This document shows positions 23,526-30,646 of a stretch of DNA of 30,646 bases, one piece after another (within the stretch, counting starts at the first letter, position 1; each line of letters opens with the position of its first letter). Under the pieces are notes generated by a model. The model was not told the DNA's origin. It saw only the letters and a list, made by a program, of their open reading frames with translations, and searched no databases. The DNA comes from Erythrobacteraceae bacterium CCH12-C2. Its GTDB lineage: Bacteria; Pseudomonadota; Alphaproteobacteria; Sphingomonadales; Sphingomonadaceae. The stretch is taken from contig LSKF01000165.1 in assembly GCA_001556995.1 (NCBI GenBank), positions 1 to 30,646 of the forward strand. Reading direction: 5' to 3'. Made by a program: the position numbers and the translations under genes.

Positions 23526-25754
23526 ATGTCTCACCGCTTTTCCGCTCGCCGCGCCGCATGGGCCGGCTCGACGATGCTCGCTGCGGCTGCCTTTGGCTTT
23601 GCCGCTCCTGCTGCTGCACAAGACAGCGATAACGCCACCGCCAATGATGGCCAGCTGGCAACGATCATCGTGACCGCCAACCGCCGCGAAGAAAACCTTC
23701 AGGATGTCGCGGTCTCGGCCGAAATCCTCGACACCGAGCGCCTCGGCGCAGTCTTCAGCGGGGCGGCTGACATCACCGCGCTGGCTGGGACGGTCCCTGG
23801 CCTTAACGTCGAAAGCTCGAACGGCCGTGTCGCCCCGCGCTTCTACATCCGCGGCCTTGGCAACACCGATTTCGATCTGGCCGCTTCGCAGCCGGTTTCG
23901 GTGCTGCTCGATGATGTCGTGCTCGAAAACGTGACGCTCAAGAGCTTCCCGATCTTTGACGTTGAACGCGTGGAAGTGCTGCGCGGGCCGCAGGGCACGC
24001 TGTTCGGCCGCAACACCCCGGCAGGGATCGTCAAGGTCGATTCGGTCAAGCCCAGCCACGACACCAGTGTGAAAGCGGCGCTCTCGTTCGGCAGCCTCGA
24101 CACGATTTCGTTGAGCGGTGCGGTCGGCGGCTCGATCGTCAAGGACGTGCTGGCGTTTCGGGCCTCGGCCCAGTTGCAGACCCGCGGTGACTGGATCGAC
24201 AATGGCTTCACCGGGCGGGAGAATGTTCTGGGCGGCTACACCGATTTTGCCTCCCGTGCGCAGCTTCTGTTCACCCCGGGCGAGCGGGCGAGCTTCCTCG
24301 CTGCGATCAATTACCGCGACCTGCAGGGGGCATCGACCTTCTTCCGCGCCAATATTCTGGGTCCGAACAATAATAATCTGAACCAGAACTATGATCGCGG
24401 CACCGTGTTCTATGACGCGGGCGGTGGCAACAACGCGCAGTACCAGCAGTTCGGCGCGACGCTGACAGCGGCATATGAATTCGACGGGGCCACCTTGACC
24501 TCGATCACCAGCTACTGGACCAGCGAAGGGTCGAGCCGCGGCGACATCGACGGCGGCTTCGGCGCGGTGTTCCTGCCGGGCGGCGGCGGTCCGGGCCTGA
24601 TCCCGTTCCCTTCGGACACGCAGGATTCGATCGATCTGCGCCAGACCACGCAGGAAATCCGCTTGGCCTCGAATGGCGATGGGCCGCTCACCTGGCAAGT
24701 CGGCGGGTTCTACTTCGACAGCAACTTCGATGTCACCACGGTCGGCTTCAGCTTCCCGCCGCCGGTGACGGTGAACCACACCAACGAAGCCTGGGCGCTG
24801 TTCGGTCAGGTCAGCTATCAGCTGACCGAGACCCTGCGCGCGACCGGCGGCATCCGCTACACCGACGACGAGAAGGACTTCTTCGTCCGTTCAGGCGCCG
24901 CGCGCCAGCCGGTGAGCGTGGGTGACAGCCAGTTCGATTGGGACATCAGCCTGTTCGCCGATCTGTCGGACGACTCCAGCGTCTATGGCAAGATCGCCAA
25001 CTCGTTCCGCGGGCCGACCATTCAGGGCCGCGACGTGGCCTTCTTTGCCCCGCCTTCGGTGGCGCAGTCGGAGAATATCACCTCCTACGAAGTCGGCTTC
25101 AAGACCGAGCTGGCTGACCGCCGCATCCGTCTCAACGGCGCGGTGTATTACTACACCGTGGAAGACCCGCAGTTCACCGCCGTGGGCGGGGCGGGCAACC
25201 TTGTGCAGCTGATCAACGCCAACAAGGGCGAAGCCTATGGCGTGGAATTCGATGGCGCCTTCCAGATCACGCCGAACTTCCTCGTCACACTCGGGGTTGC
25301 CTATAACAACACCGAAATCCAGGACAGCAACCTGGCGGTGGGCATCTGCGCGCAGTGCAACGTCACTGATCCGACCCGCTTGATCGGCGGCACGCGCCGC
25401 GCGCTGATCGATGGCAACCCCTTCCCCAACGCGCCCGAATGGAGCGGTGATCTGACCGCGCGTTACGGCATCCCGGTGGGCAATTCGGGCGAGTTCTTCA
25501 TCTTCACCGACTGGATCTTCCTCGGCGACACCAACTTCCTGCTGTATGATAGCCGAGAATTCAACGCGAGCAGCCGGATCGAGGGCGGCCTCAAGGTCGG
25601 CTATGCGGGTGACAACGGCCAGTGGGAAGTCGCGGCCTTCGCCCGTAACATCACCGATGAGGACAATGTGCTCGGCGTGGTGGACTTCAACAACAACACC
25701 GCCTTCGTCAATGATCCCCGGATCATCGGCGCGCAGTTCATCCTGAAGTACTGA
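23526..25754 (+). CDS. TonB-dependent outer-membrane receptor
   Basis: A 742-residue receptor with a signal peptide (about 1-32, ending APAAAQ), then a TonB-box-like TIIVTANRREENLQDVAVS. The plug domain (about 60-170) has ALAGTVPGLNV, FYIRGLGN, and VERVEVLRGPQGTLFGRNTPAG. The remaining part is the 22-strand barrel ending in an aromatic residue (FILKY). The protein imports an unknown ligand across the outer membrane using TonB energy. The plug sequence belongs to the large group typical of sphingomonads; the ligand is not readable. The ATG at 23526 follows AAGGGGTAGTCTT. It converges on the M16 peptidase gene. Confidence 0.95.
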   Translation: MSHRFSARRAAWAGSTMLAAAAFGFAAPAAAQDSDNATANDGQLATIIVTANRREENLQDVAVSAEILDTERLGAVFSGAADITALAGTVPGLNVESSNGRVAPRFYIRGLGNTDFDLAASQPVSVLLDDVVLENVTLKSFPIFDVERVEVLRGPQGTLFGRNTPAGIVKVDSVKPSHDTSVKAALSFGSLDTISLSGAVGGSIVKDVLAFRASAQLQTRGDWIDNGFTGRENVLGGYTDFASRAQLLFTPGERASFLAAINYRDLQGASTFFRANILGPNNNNLNQNYDRGTVFYDAGGGNNAQYQQFGATLTAAYEFDGATLTSITSYWTSEGSSRGDIDGGFGAVFLPGGGGPGLIPFPSDTQDSIDLRQTTQEIRLASNGDGPLTWQVGGFYFDSNFDVTTVGFSFPPPVTVNHTNEAWALFGQVSYQLTETLRATGGIRYTDDEKDFFVRSGAARQPVSVGDSQFDWDISLFADLSDDSSVYGKIANSFRGPTIQGRDVAFFAPPSVAQSENITSYEVGFKTELADRRIRLNGAVYYYTVEDPQFTAVGGAGNLVQLINANKGEAYGVEFDGAFQITPNFLVTLGVAYNNTEIQDSNLAVGICAQCNVTDPTRLIGGTRRALIDGNPFPNAPEWSGDLTARYGIPVGNSGEFFIFTDWIFLGDTNFLLYDSREFNASSRIEGGLKVGYAGDNGQWEVAAFARNITDEDNVLGVVDFNNNTAFVNDPRIIGAQFILKY

Positions 25755-25760
25755 TCGGTT

Positions 25761-25783
25761 GCTCCGCCCTCACGGGGCGGAGC
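25761..25783 (+). terminator. First hairpin after the TonB receptor gene
   Basis: Perfect 9-base arms gctccgccc and gggcggagc with a 5-base loop, 7 bases after the stop codon. There is no T tract; it probably acts with the stronger hairpin that follows. Confidence 0.55.
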
Positions 25784-25794
25784 AGCATGAGCTA

Positions 25795-25830
25795 AGGGCC
25801 GGCGGGGGGCGACCTGCCGGCCCTTTCTTT
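25795..25830 (+). terminator. Intrinsic terminator of the TonB receptor gene
   Basis: GC-rich stem with arms agggccggc (25795-25803) and gccggccct (25816-25824), extendable by three pairs including a G-T wobble, followed by TTTCTTT. This is the best rho-independent terminator in the window. Its end overlaps the stop codon of the convergent M16 gene (25829-25831), so the same stem also lies at the end of that transcript. Confidence 0.85.
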
Positions 25831-28708
25831 ATGGCGCCGCAGGCGGCTGGGCCATCGCTTCGGGCAGCACGGAAAACGCCACCGCGCCATCGGGGGCGAG
25901 GTATTTGAGCGCCATTTGGTGGATGTCCTCGGGCGTGATCGCCGCAACGATGCCCGGCGCGGCGAAGTAACGGTCGATCCGCTGCGGCTCGCTCTGCGCG
26001 CGCGCGGCAAGTGCGGCCCAGCCGCCAAGGTCCTTCAGGAAGTTGTTGTATTCCTCGACATAGGGCTTGCGCGCGCGTTCGACCACGTCGGCATCGAGAG
26101 GCCCGGCGCGCAGATCGGCGATCAGGCCCGCCACGGCCTTGCGGGTCGCCTCGGCCTGATCAGCCGCGACAGAGGCGCTGATCGCGAAGGTACCGTAACC
26201 GGGATAGTAATGACTGGTGTTCGACCCCGCCGAGGGCGAATAGGCCTGCCCCAGTTCCTCGCGCAGCCGATCGGTCAGCTCCAGCCGCACGATCCGTGCC
26301 AGCAGGCTGAGCCGCAGATCCTCCGTAACGTCGCTGTCGTCGGTGGTAGGCCAGACCCATTGCAGCAGCGCCTGATCGGGCTCGCCCTTGTGGGTTATCA
26401 CGCGCTCACCGCGGGTGGCGGTGAAGCTGCGGGTGCGGTTTTCGGTGCGCGGGTTGAAGGCTGGCTCGCGCGGCGGGAGCGCGCCGAGCGTGGCGGCGAC
26501 GGCGGCAACCGCGACGTCTTCGTCAAGATCGCCGACGAGTGCCAGTTCGATGGCACCTGCCGCCAGCCGGTCACCAATCGCCGCGCGCAGCTGATCGAAA
26601 TCGAGCGCGAGGAACGCCTCCTTGGGCTGGAGGGTGAAGCGCGGATCATTGTCCGACAGGATCGCGCCGCTCACCGTCGACAGCGCGCGGCCTGGGGTGG
26701 AATCGAGCGTGTTGAAGAAGTTGTCGATGCCTTTGCGATACCGCTCCACGCCTTCGGGCCGATAGCCGGGATCGGTCAGCGTGGCGGCCAGCACCTGCAT
26801 CTGCAACAGCAAGTCGCGCGGCGTGGTGGTGGCCCCGCTGCTGAAGGCGTCCGTACTGCTCGACAGGCCGAACCCGACACTGCGGCCGGCCAGCACACTG
26901 GAAAGTTCATCCTGACTGTGCTTGCCCAGCCCGCCCGCTGCCAGCGAGCTGGCGAGCAAGGTGCGCAGGGGCGCATCGCGGGTGTTCATGAGATCGCCGC
27001 CATCCACCGCCATGGTGACGGCAATGCGGTCCTTGCGCACATCGGTTTTTTTCAGCGTCAGGCGCACGCCATTGGCAAAGCGGATCAGGCGCAGGCCGAG
27101 CCGTTCTTCGACCGTATCGGAGACCACCTCTCCCGCCGGGCCGAAATCGCTGTAGCCAAAGGCGAGCGGGCCGGTATCGGCGGGAGCGGCAATCGCCAGC
27201 GCCATGCCATCGGCAAAGGCACTACGCAGCGCAGCCTCGCCGCCCTCGGGCGCGGTGCGGCCGGTGAAGCGGATCAGCGGTTCTTCGATCGGTGCGGCGT
27301 CGGCTTTCACCGCCTGCCACAGCGCCTCGGGGGTCATTTCGGGGGCGAGCCGCTCGAACTCGGCGAGCTGCCATTCGGGCGTCGTCGGAATGCGCTCGTC
27401 ACTCGCCAATCCCAGCGCCCCGCCTACAAACACCGCATGGTTGCGGGTATTGGCCGATTTCACGCCGTTTTCGAGCGCGGTGCGGATATTGGCGAGTTGC
27501 TCGTCAACCTCGGCCTGCGTAAAGCCATAGGTCAGCGCCTGATTGACCTCGCGCACTGCCGCGAGCACGCCCTTTTTCCATTCGCCATCGGCACTGCTGA
27601 CGGAGATGCTGGTGATGCGGGCGTCTTCGAACAGGTCGCCCGATCCGAAACTCGCCCCGCGAAACGGCGCATCGGCGCCGCGTGCCAGCCGCGCGAGGCG
27701 GCGGTTGATGATCGCATAGCCGACACTGCGCAGGCTGCCCGCGCGGCGGTTCGCGATGGTATCGGGCTCGTCGCGCCATGGGCTGAACCGGGCCAAGGTG
27801 ACGCTTTCGGACAGGGCGGGATCGAGATAGATGTCGGTGAGCCCCTTGGCGGTGATGTCCACCGGTCCGGTCACAGGCTCAGCCGGACCAGGCGCTGGCC
27901 GCCAATCGGCAAAACGCGCGCGGATTGCAGACTCGACGACCTCCACCGGGTAGTCGCCCACCACCACCAGCACCGTGTTGGCCGGGGTGTAGGTGCGCTG
28001 ATACAGCGCGCGGATCTGATCGGCGCTGGCTGTTTCCAGCACTTCCACCGTGCCGATCGGCAGCCGCTTCCCGTAGCGAGCATTCGGGGCGAGGAAGGCG
28101 ATGTTGTCTTCGGTGTTGCGCTGCGCAAAGCCTGCCCGGTCGCGACGCTCAGCGAGGATCACGCCGCGTTCGCGCTCGACCGCCTCTTGGGCAATCGTCA
28201 GTTCGCTGGCCGTCTCGCGCATCAGCATCAGCGCGGTGCCCAGCAGCGCCTCGTCATTGCGGGGCAGGTTGAGCATATAGGTGATCCCATCGAACCCGGT
28301 CGAGGCATTGGTGTCAGCCCCGAAGGCGAGCCCCTCGCGTTCGAGCAGCTTGATCATCTCGCCCTCGGGAATGCCCTTCGAACCGTTGAAGGCCATGTGC
28401 TCAAGGAAGTGCGAGAGGCCGCGCTCGCTATCGGTCTCTTCGAGCGAGCCTGAGTCAATCCGCATCCGCACCAGCGCCGTACCCTCGGGCGTGGCATTGC
28501 GGCGGATGACGTAGCGCATCCCGTTTTCGAGCTGCCCAAACGTGTAGCCGGGATCGACCGGCACATCGCTCGCTTCGAACGCCCACACCGGAGCCGGGGC
28601 GGGCGCGGTCGCTACAGCAGCGGGCGCATCCTGCGCGGCAAGGGCGGTGGTGAAGGCAAGCGGCGACAGGGCCAGCAGCAGGCAGGCAGCGAGGGGGAAA
28701 TTCCGCAT
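25829..28708 (-). CDS. Periplasmic M16-family zinc metallopeptidase (pitrilysin-like)
   Basis: A 959-residue peptidase with a Sec signal peptide (about 1-25, ending TALAA or ALAAQ). The inverted zinc motif HFLEH is at 100-104, and E180 in EREREG-like VERERGVI supplies the third ligand at the expected spacing. Four M16 repeats fit the length: a catalytic N-half and an inactive C-half containing RLRLIRFANGVRLTLKK and LREELGQAYSPSAGS, the latter typical of substrate-binding halves. It degrades peptides in a closed chamber in the periplasm. Similar two-half proteases include FusC, which processes imported ferredoxin. It starts at ATG 28708, 68 bases after purC in the direction of transcription, so read-through from purC is possible. 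Confidence 0.93.
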   Translation of the reverse strand: MRNFPLAACLLLALSPLAFTTALAAQDAPAAVATAPAPAPVWAFEASDVPVDPGYTFGQLENGMRYVIRRNATPEGTALVRMRIDSGSLEETDSERGLSHFLEHMAFNGSKGIPEGEMIKLLEREGLAFGADTNASTGFDGITYMLNLPRNDEALLGTALMLMRETASELTIAQEAVERERGVILAERRDRAGFAQRNTEDNIAFLAPNARYGKRLPIGTVEVLETASADQIRALYQRTYTPANTVLVVVGDYPVEVVESAIRARFADWRPAPGPAEPVTGPVDITAKGLTDIYLDPALSESVTLARFSPWRDEPDTIANRRAGSLRSVGYAIINRRLARLARGADAPFRGASFGSGDLFEDARITSISVSSADGEWKKGVLAAVREVNQALTYGFTQAEVDEQLANIRTALENGVKSANTRNHAVFVGGALGLASDERIPTTPEWQLAEFERLAPEMTPEALWQAVKADAAPIEEPLIRFTGRTAPEGGEAALRSAFADGMALAIAAPADTGPLAFGYSDFGPAGEVVSDTVEERLGLRLIRFANGVRLTLKKTDVRKDRIAVTMAVDGGDLMNTRDAPLRTLLASSLAAGGLGKHSQDELSSVLAGRSVGFGLSSSTDAFSSGATTTPRDLLLQMQVLAATLTDPGYRPEGVERYRKGIDNFFNTLDSTPGRALSTVSGAILSDNDPRFTLQPKEAFLALDFDQLRAAIGDRLAAGAIELALVGDLDEDVAVAAVAATLGALPPREPAFNPRTENRTRSFTATRGERVITHKGEPDQALLQWVWPTTDDSDVTEDLRLSLLARIVRLELTDRLREELGQAYSPSAGSNTSHYYPGYGTFAISASVAADQAEATRKAVAGLIADLRAGPLDADVVERARKPYVEEYNNFLKDLGGWAALAARAQSEPQRIDRYFAAPGIVAAITPEDIHQMALKYLAPDGAVAFSVLPEAMAQPPAAP

Positions 28709-28776
28709 GAATATCAGGTATCTTTCGGTTCGGTTGCGACCGAGCCGAGACTAACGCCTGAAACCGGGCTGTCAGC

Positions 28777-29580
28777 TTATTTCTTGAGGGGCGGCGGTCC
28801 GCGCAGGCGCGAGCGGGCGTGCGACAGGTCGAAGACCTCGCCGGGGCTGTTGTCCTCGCCATTGAGCAGGCCAAGCCGGCGCGCGACTTCGCGGTACGCC
28901 TCTTCCTCGCCGCCCAGATCGCGGCGGAAGCGGTCCTTGTCGAGCTTTTCGCCCGTGGCCATGTCCCACAAGCGGCAGCCATCGGGGCTGATTTCATCGG
29001 CAAGGATCACGCGGCTGTAATCGCCATCGTAAAGCCGCCCGAATTCGAGCTTGAAGTCCACAAGCCGGATATCGATCGCGGCGAACATCCCGCACATGAA
29101 ATCATTGATGCGGATCGCCATCGAGGAAATGTCGTGCATCTCCTCGTTCGAGGCCCAGTTGAAGCAGGCAATGTGCTCTTCCGCCACCAGCGGATCGCCC
29201 AGCGCATCGTCCTTGTAGTAGTATTCGATCAGCGTGTGCGGCAGCGGTTCGCCTTCCTCGATCCCGAGGCGCTTGCTGATAGAACCGGCCGCGACATTGC
29301 GCACCACCACTTCCAGCGGGATGATGTCGACCTGCCGGATCAACTGCTCGCGCATGTTGAGGCGGCGGATGAAGTGGGTGGGGATGCCGATATGGGCGAG
29401 GCGGGTGAACACATGCTCGCTGATGCGATTGTTGATCACGCCCTTGCCGTTGATAGTGCCCTTTTTCTCGGCGTTGAAGGCGGTCGCATCATCCTTGAAG
29501 TACTGGATCAGCGTGCCGGGTTCGGGACCCTCGTAGAGGATCTTGGCCTTGCCTTCGTAGATCTTGGTGCGGCGGGACAT
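28777..29580 (-). CDS. purC: Phosphoribosylaminoimidazole-succinocarboxamide synthase
   Basis: A 267-residue SAICAR synthetase joining CAIR and aspartate with ATP in purine synthesis. Family marks: [13 protein letters not shown] (5-17), [66 protein letters not shown]. The C-terminus is slightly longer than the E. coli enzyme (237). The ATG at 29580 follows AAAGGGAAAG; an upstream in-frame start at 29664 would lie inside the tRNA gene and is rejected. purS and purQ lie 5.5 kb further on. Confidence 0.96.
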   Translation of the reverse strand: MSRRTKIYEGKAKILYEGPEPGTLIQYFKDDATAFNAEKKGTINGKGVINNRISEHVFTRLAHIGIPTHFIRRLNMREQLIRQVDIIPLEVVVRNVAAGSISKRLGIEEGEPLPHTLIEYYYKDDALGDPLVAEEHIACFNWASNEEMHDISSMAIRINDFMCGMFAAIDIRLVDFKLEFGRLYDGDYSRVILADEISPDGCRLWDMATGEKLDKDRFRRDLGGEEEAYREVARRLGLLNGEDNSPGEVFDLSHARSRLRGPPPLKK

Positions 29581-29619
29581 TGGCACTTTCCCTTTGGGCG
29601 GTTGGCCCTTTTCAGCGAA

Positions 29620-29694
29620 TGGTGCCCGAGGGCGGATTTGAACCACCGACACGCGGATTTTCAATCCGCTGCTCTACCCCTGAGCTACTCGGGC
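29620..29694 (-). tRNA. tRNA-Phe (GAA)
   Basis: 75 bases including an encoded CCA (29620-29622). The acceptor stem GCCCGAG pairs fully with CTCGGGC, discriminator A. The D stem GCTC/GAGC encloses AGGGGTA. The anticodon loop TTGAAAA between GCGGA and TCCGC gives anticodon GAA. The T arm reads GGCGG-equivalent pairing around TTCAAAT. It lies between yacG and purC on the same strand. Confidence 0.96.
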
Positions 29695-29813
29695 ATTCGC
29701 TGCGAGCGACGGGACCAAAGGCCCGGCGAGCAAATGAGAGCGGCCCTATGGCGAAGGCGGCCTGCATTGGCAAGGGGCTTTTGTGCAGGCCGTGCAAGAT
29801 TGTTGCGCGTGGC

Positions 29814-29999
29814 TCAATCCTGCTCGCGCCAGTCTTCGGAAGCGAGGGTTTCGGGATCGGCGGGCGGGCCGGGCACGGCATAAGAATCGGAAAACCAGCG
29901 CGCCAGATCGCGGTCCTTGCAACGCTGCGAGCAGAAAGGGTGGAATTGCTCGGTGCGCGGCTTGCGGCAGATGGGGCAGGGCTTGGGTTTCGTTGTCAT
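29814..29999 (-). CDS. yacG: DNA gyrase inhibitor YacG (zinc-binding)
   Basis: A 61-residue protein with the YacG zinc finger: C8-x2-C11 (CPIC) and C23-x3-C27 (FCSQRC), then DLARWFSDSYAVPG, the conserved tail. In E. coli YacG binds zinc and inhibits gyrase. The ATG at 29999 overlaps the stop of the RNase E/G-like gene (ATGA), so the two are translated together. The longer in-frame opening at 30098 overlaps that gene and is not needed. Confidence 0.93.
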   Translation of the reverse strand: MTTKPKPCPICRKPRTEQFHPFCSQRCKDRDLARWFSDSYAVPGPPADPETLASEDWREQD

Positions 30000-30646
30000 G
30001 GCTTGAGGATTTGGGCGTGGGCGCCCTCGATGGCAAGCCCGGGATCGGCTGTGATCTCGACGGTGCGTCCGGTGCGGCGAGCGAGTTCTTCGAGCCATGC
30101 GTCCTTGAGCTTGGCCTTGAGCGCCGGGTGTACCGTCAGCTGGAGCACGCGTCTTGTGCCGCTCTCTGCCGCGATCTCGGCGCGGCGCAGAGCCATCCGT
30201 GCCGCCATGCCCAGCCGGGTGGTGGCGAAGCGGTGGAGCAGCGAGGGGCCTTCCAGCCGCGCGACCAGCTGGATGAAGCCAAAGCCGTTCATCGCGGTGC
30301 GCTCATGCGGCCAATCGGCCAGTGCTGCGCCCAGCGCCTCGTCCACCGCGCGGCGATCGGCCTTGTCGGCCAGGGTGGGGAAATCGATGCCGATATTCCC
30401 GCCGAGGTCAAACCACGCCAGCGCGCGGGCAATGGCGGGGACAGCTGCGAGCGCCACTTCGCGCGGGGTGCCGATGCCGTCGATGTCGATCACGGTCATG
30501 GCTGGGGTGACGCTGACCAGCACCTCGCCACCCGGAAAATCGAGGCTGCCGCTGGAGGCGGCGTGCCACACCTCATCCCACAGCCCAGCAGGAAACCGGC
30601 GCACGACCTGTCCTTGCAGGACGGCTGCGTCAGCGGCAGCCTCGAT
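29996..30646 (-). CDS. Short RNase E/G-like ribonuclease, C-terminal part
   Basis: 216 residues are visible; the open frame continues past the right edge (residues before the GTG at 30604 read IEAAADAAVLQGQVV), so the gene is partial. The RNase E/G catalytic block is present: MTVIDIDG, and about 30 residues later ARALAWFDLGGNIGIDFPTL, which supply the two metal-binding aspartates. GFGFIQLVARLEGPSLLHR follows. The zinc-link cysteines (CPxCxG) that join subunits in E. coli RNase E are absent; the protein has no cysteine in the visible part. The order RNase, yacG, tRNA-Phe is usual in Alphaproteobacteria. Confidence 0.85.
   Translation of the reverse strand: MEAAADAAVLQGQVVRRFPAGLWDEVWHAASSGSLDFPGGEVLVSVTPAMTVIDIDGIGTPREVALAAVPAIARALAWFDLGGNIGIDFPTLADKADRRAVDEALGAALADWPHERTAMNGFGFIQLVARLEGPSLLHRFATTRLGMAARMALRRAEIAAESGTRRVLQLTVHPALKAKLKDAWLEELARRTGRTVEITADPGLAIEGAHAQILKP

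Noticed and set aside
25916..28453. 845-codon open frame on the plus strand opposite the M16 gene
   Set aside because: High-GC coding DNA leaves antisense frames open. The translation is rich in Arg/Gly/His, has no domain, and the M16 protein on the other strand has clear motifs.
29581..29664. N-terminal extension of purC by 28 residues
   Set aside because: It would read through the tRNA-Phe gene, and PurC homology begins at [13 protein letters not shown].
1..30646. CRISPR array, prophage, insertion sequence or integrated island
   Set aside because: No regular spacer-repeat pattern, transposase, integrase or att-like duplication of the tRNA end was seen.

Overview
The window looks like the chromosome of a high-GC alphaproteobacterium, most likely a sphingomonad of the Erythrobacteraceae type. 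The evidence is the split proton-translocating transhydrogenase (pntAA/pntAB/pntB) led by an aa3-oxidase subunit IV-like micropeptide, the gene order RNase E/G-like, yacG, tRNA-Phe, an ABA4-like membrane protein, a CpaF ATPase, an entericidin-type micro-lipoprotein and a large TonB-dependent receptor. Genus was judged from gene content only; no search was run. I see no phage, insertion sequence, integrase or CRISPR array, and base composition looks even throughout.

Layout. 1-1676 (minus): start of a short-chain dehydrogenase and an NtrC-type response regulator. 1950-5680 (plus): transhydrogenase operon with a 40-residue membrane peptide at its head, a PH-domain gene inside it and a small membrane protein at its end. 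5684-5770: two GC-rich palindromes. 5831-9029 (plus): three overlapping genes for a secreted beta-helix protein, a diheme cytochrome c and a membrane-anchored alpha/beta hydrolase, followed by an Asp/Glu-type racemase. 10117-12441 (plus): a dGTPase-like gene, a TIP30-like reductase and the ABA4-like protein, all overlapping. 12521-14692 (plus): an acyl-CoA synthetase and a DUF938 protein. 14696-15820 (minus): entericidin and a DMT transporter. 15888-16130 (plus): a small membrane protein, then four tandem hairpins. 16251-17792 (minus): cpaF. 17987-22279 (plus): glmS and a membrane PAS-GGDEF-EAL protein. 22293-23221 (minus): purQ and purS. 23526-25754 (plus): a TonB receptor, ending at a strong terminator shared with the convergent M16 peptidase (25829-28708, minus). 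28777-30646 (minus): purC, tRNA-Phe, yacG and an RNase E/G-like gene that leaves the window.

How the genes work together. Most are housekeeping: NADPH supply (pnt), purine synthesis (purC, purS, purQ), amino-sugar synthesis (glmS), nucleotide hygiene (dgt) and RNA metabolism. Two places look accessory and less understood. The first is the secreted beta-helix/diheme-cytochrome pair, a known pair of unknown function, here translationally joined to a hydrolase. The second is the TonB receptor facing a periplasmic M16 peptidase. That combination recalls the FusA/FusC protein-import pair of Pectobacterium, and it sits between purC and purSQ, genes that are often neighbours. These are the best candidates for new biology. 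Both links are inference.
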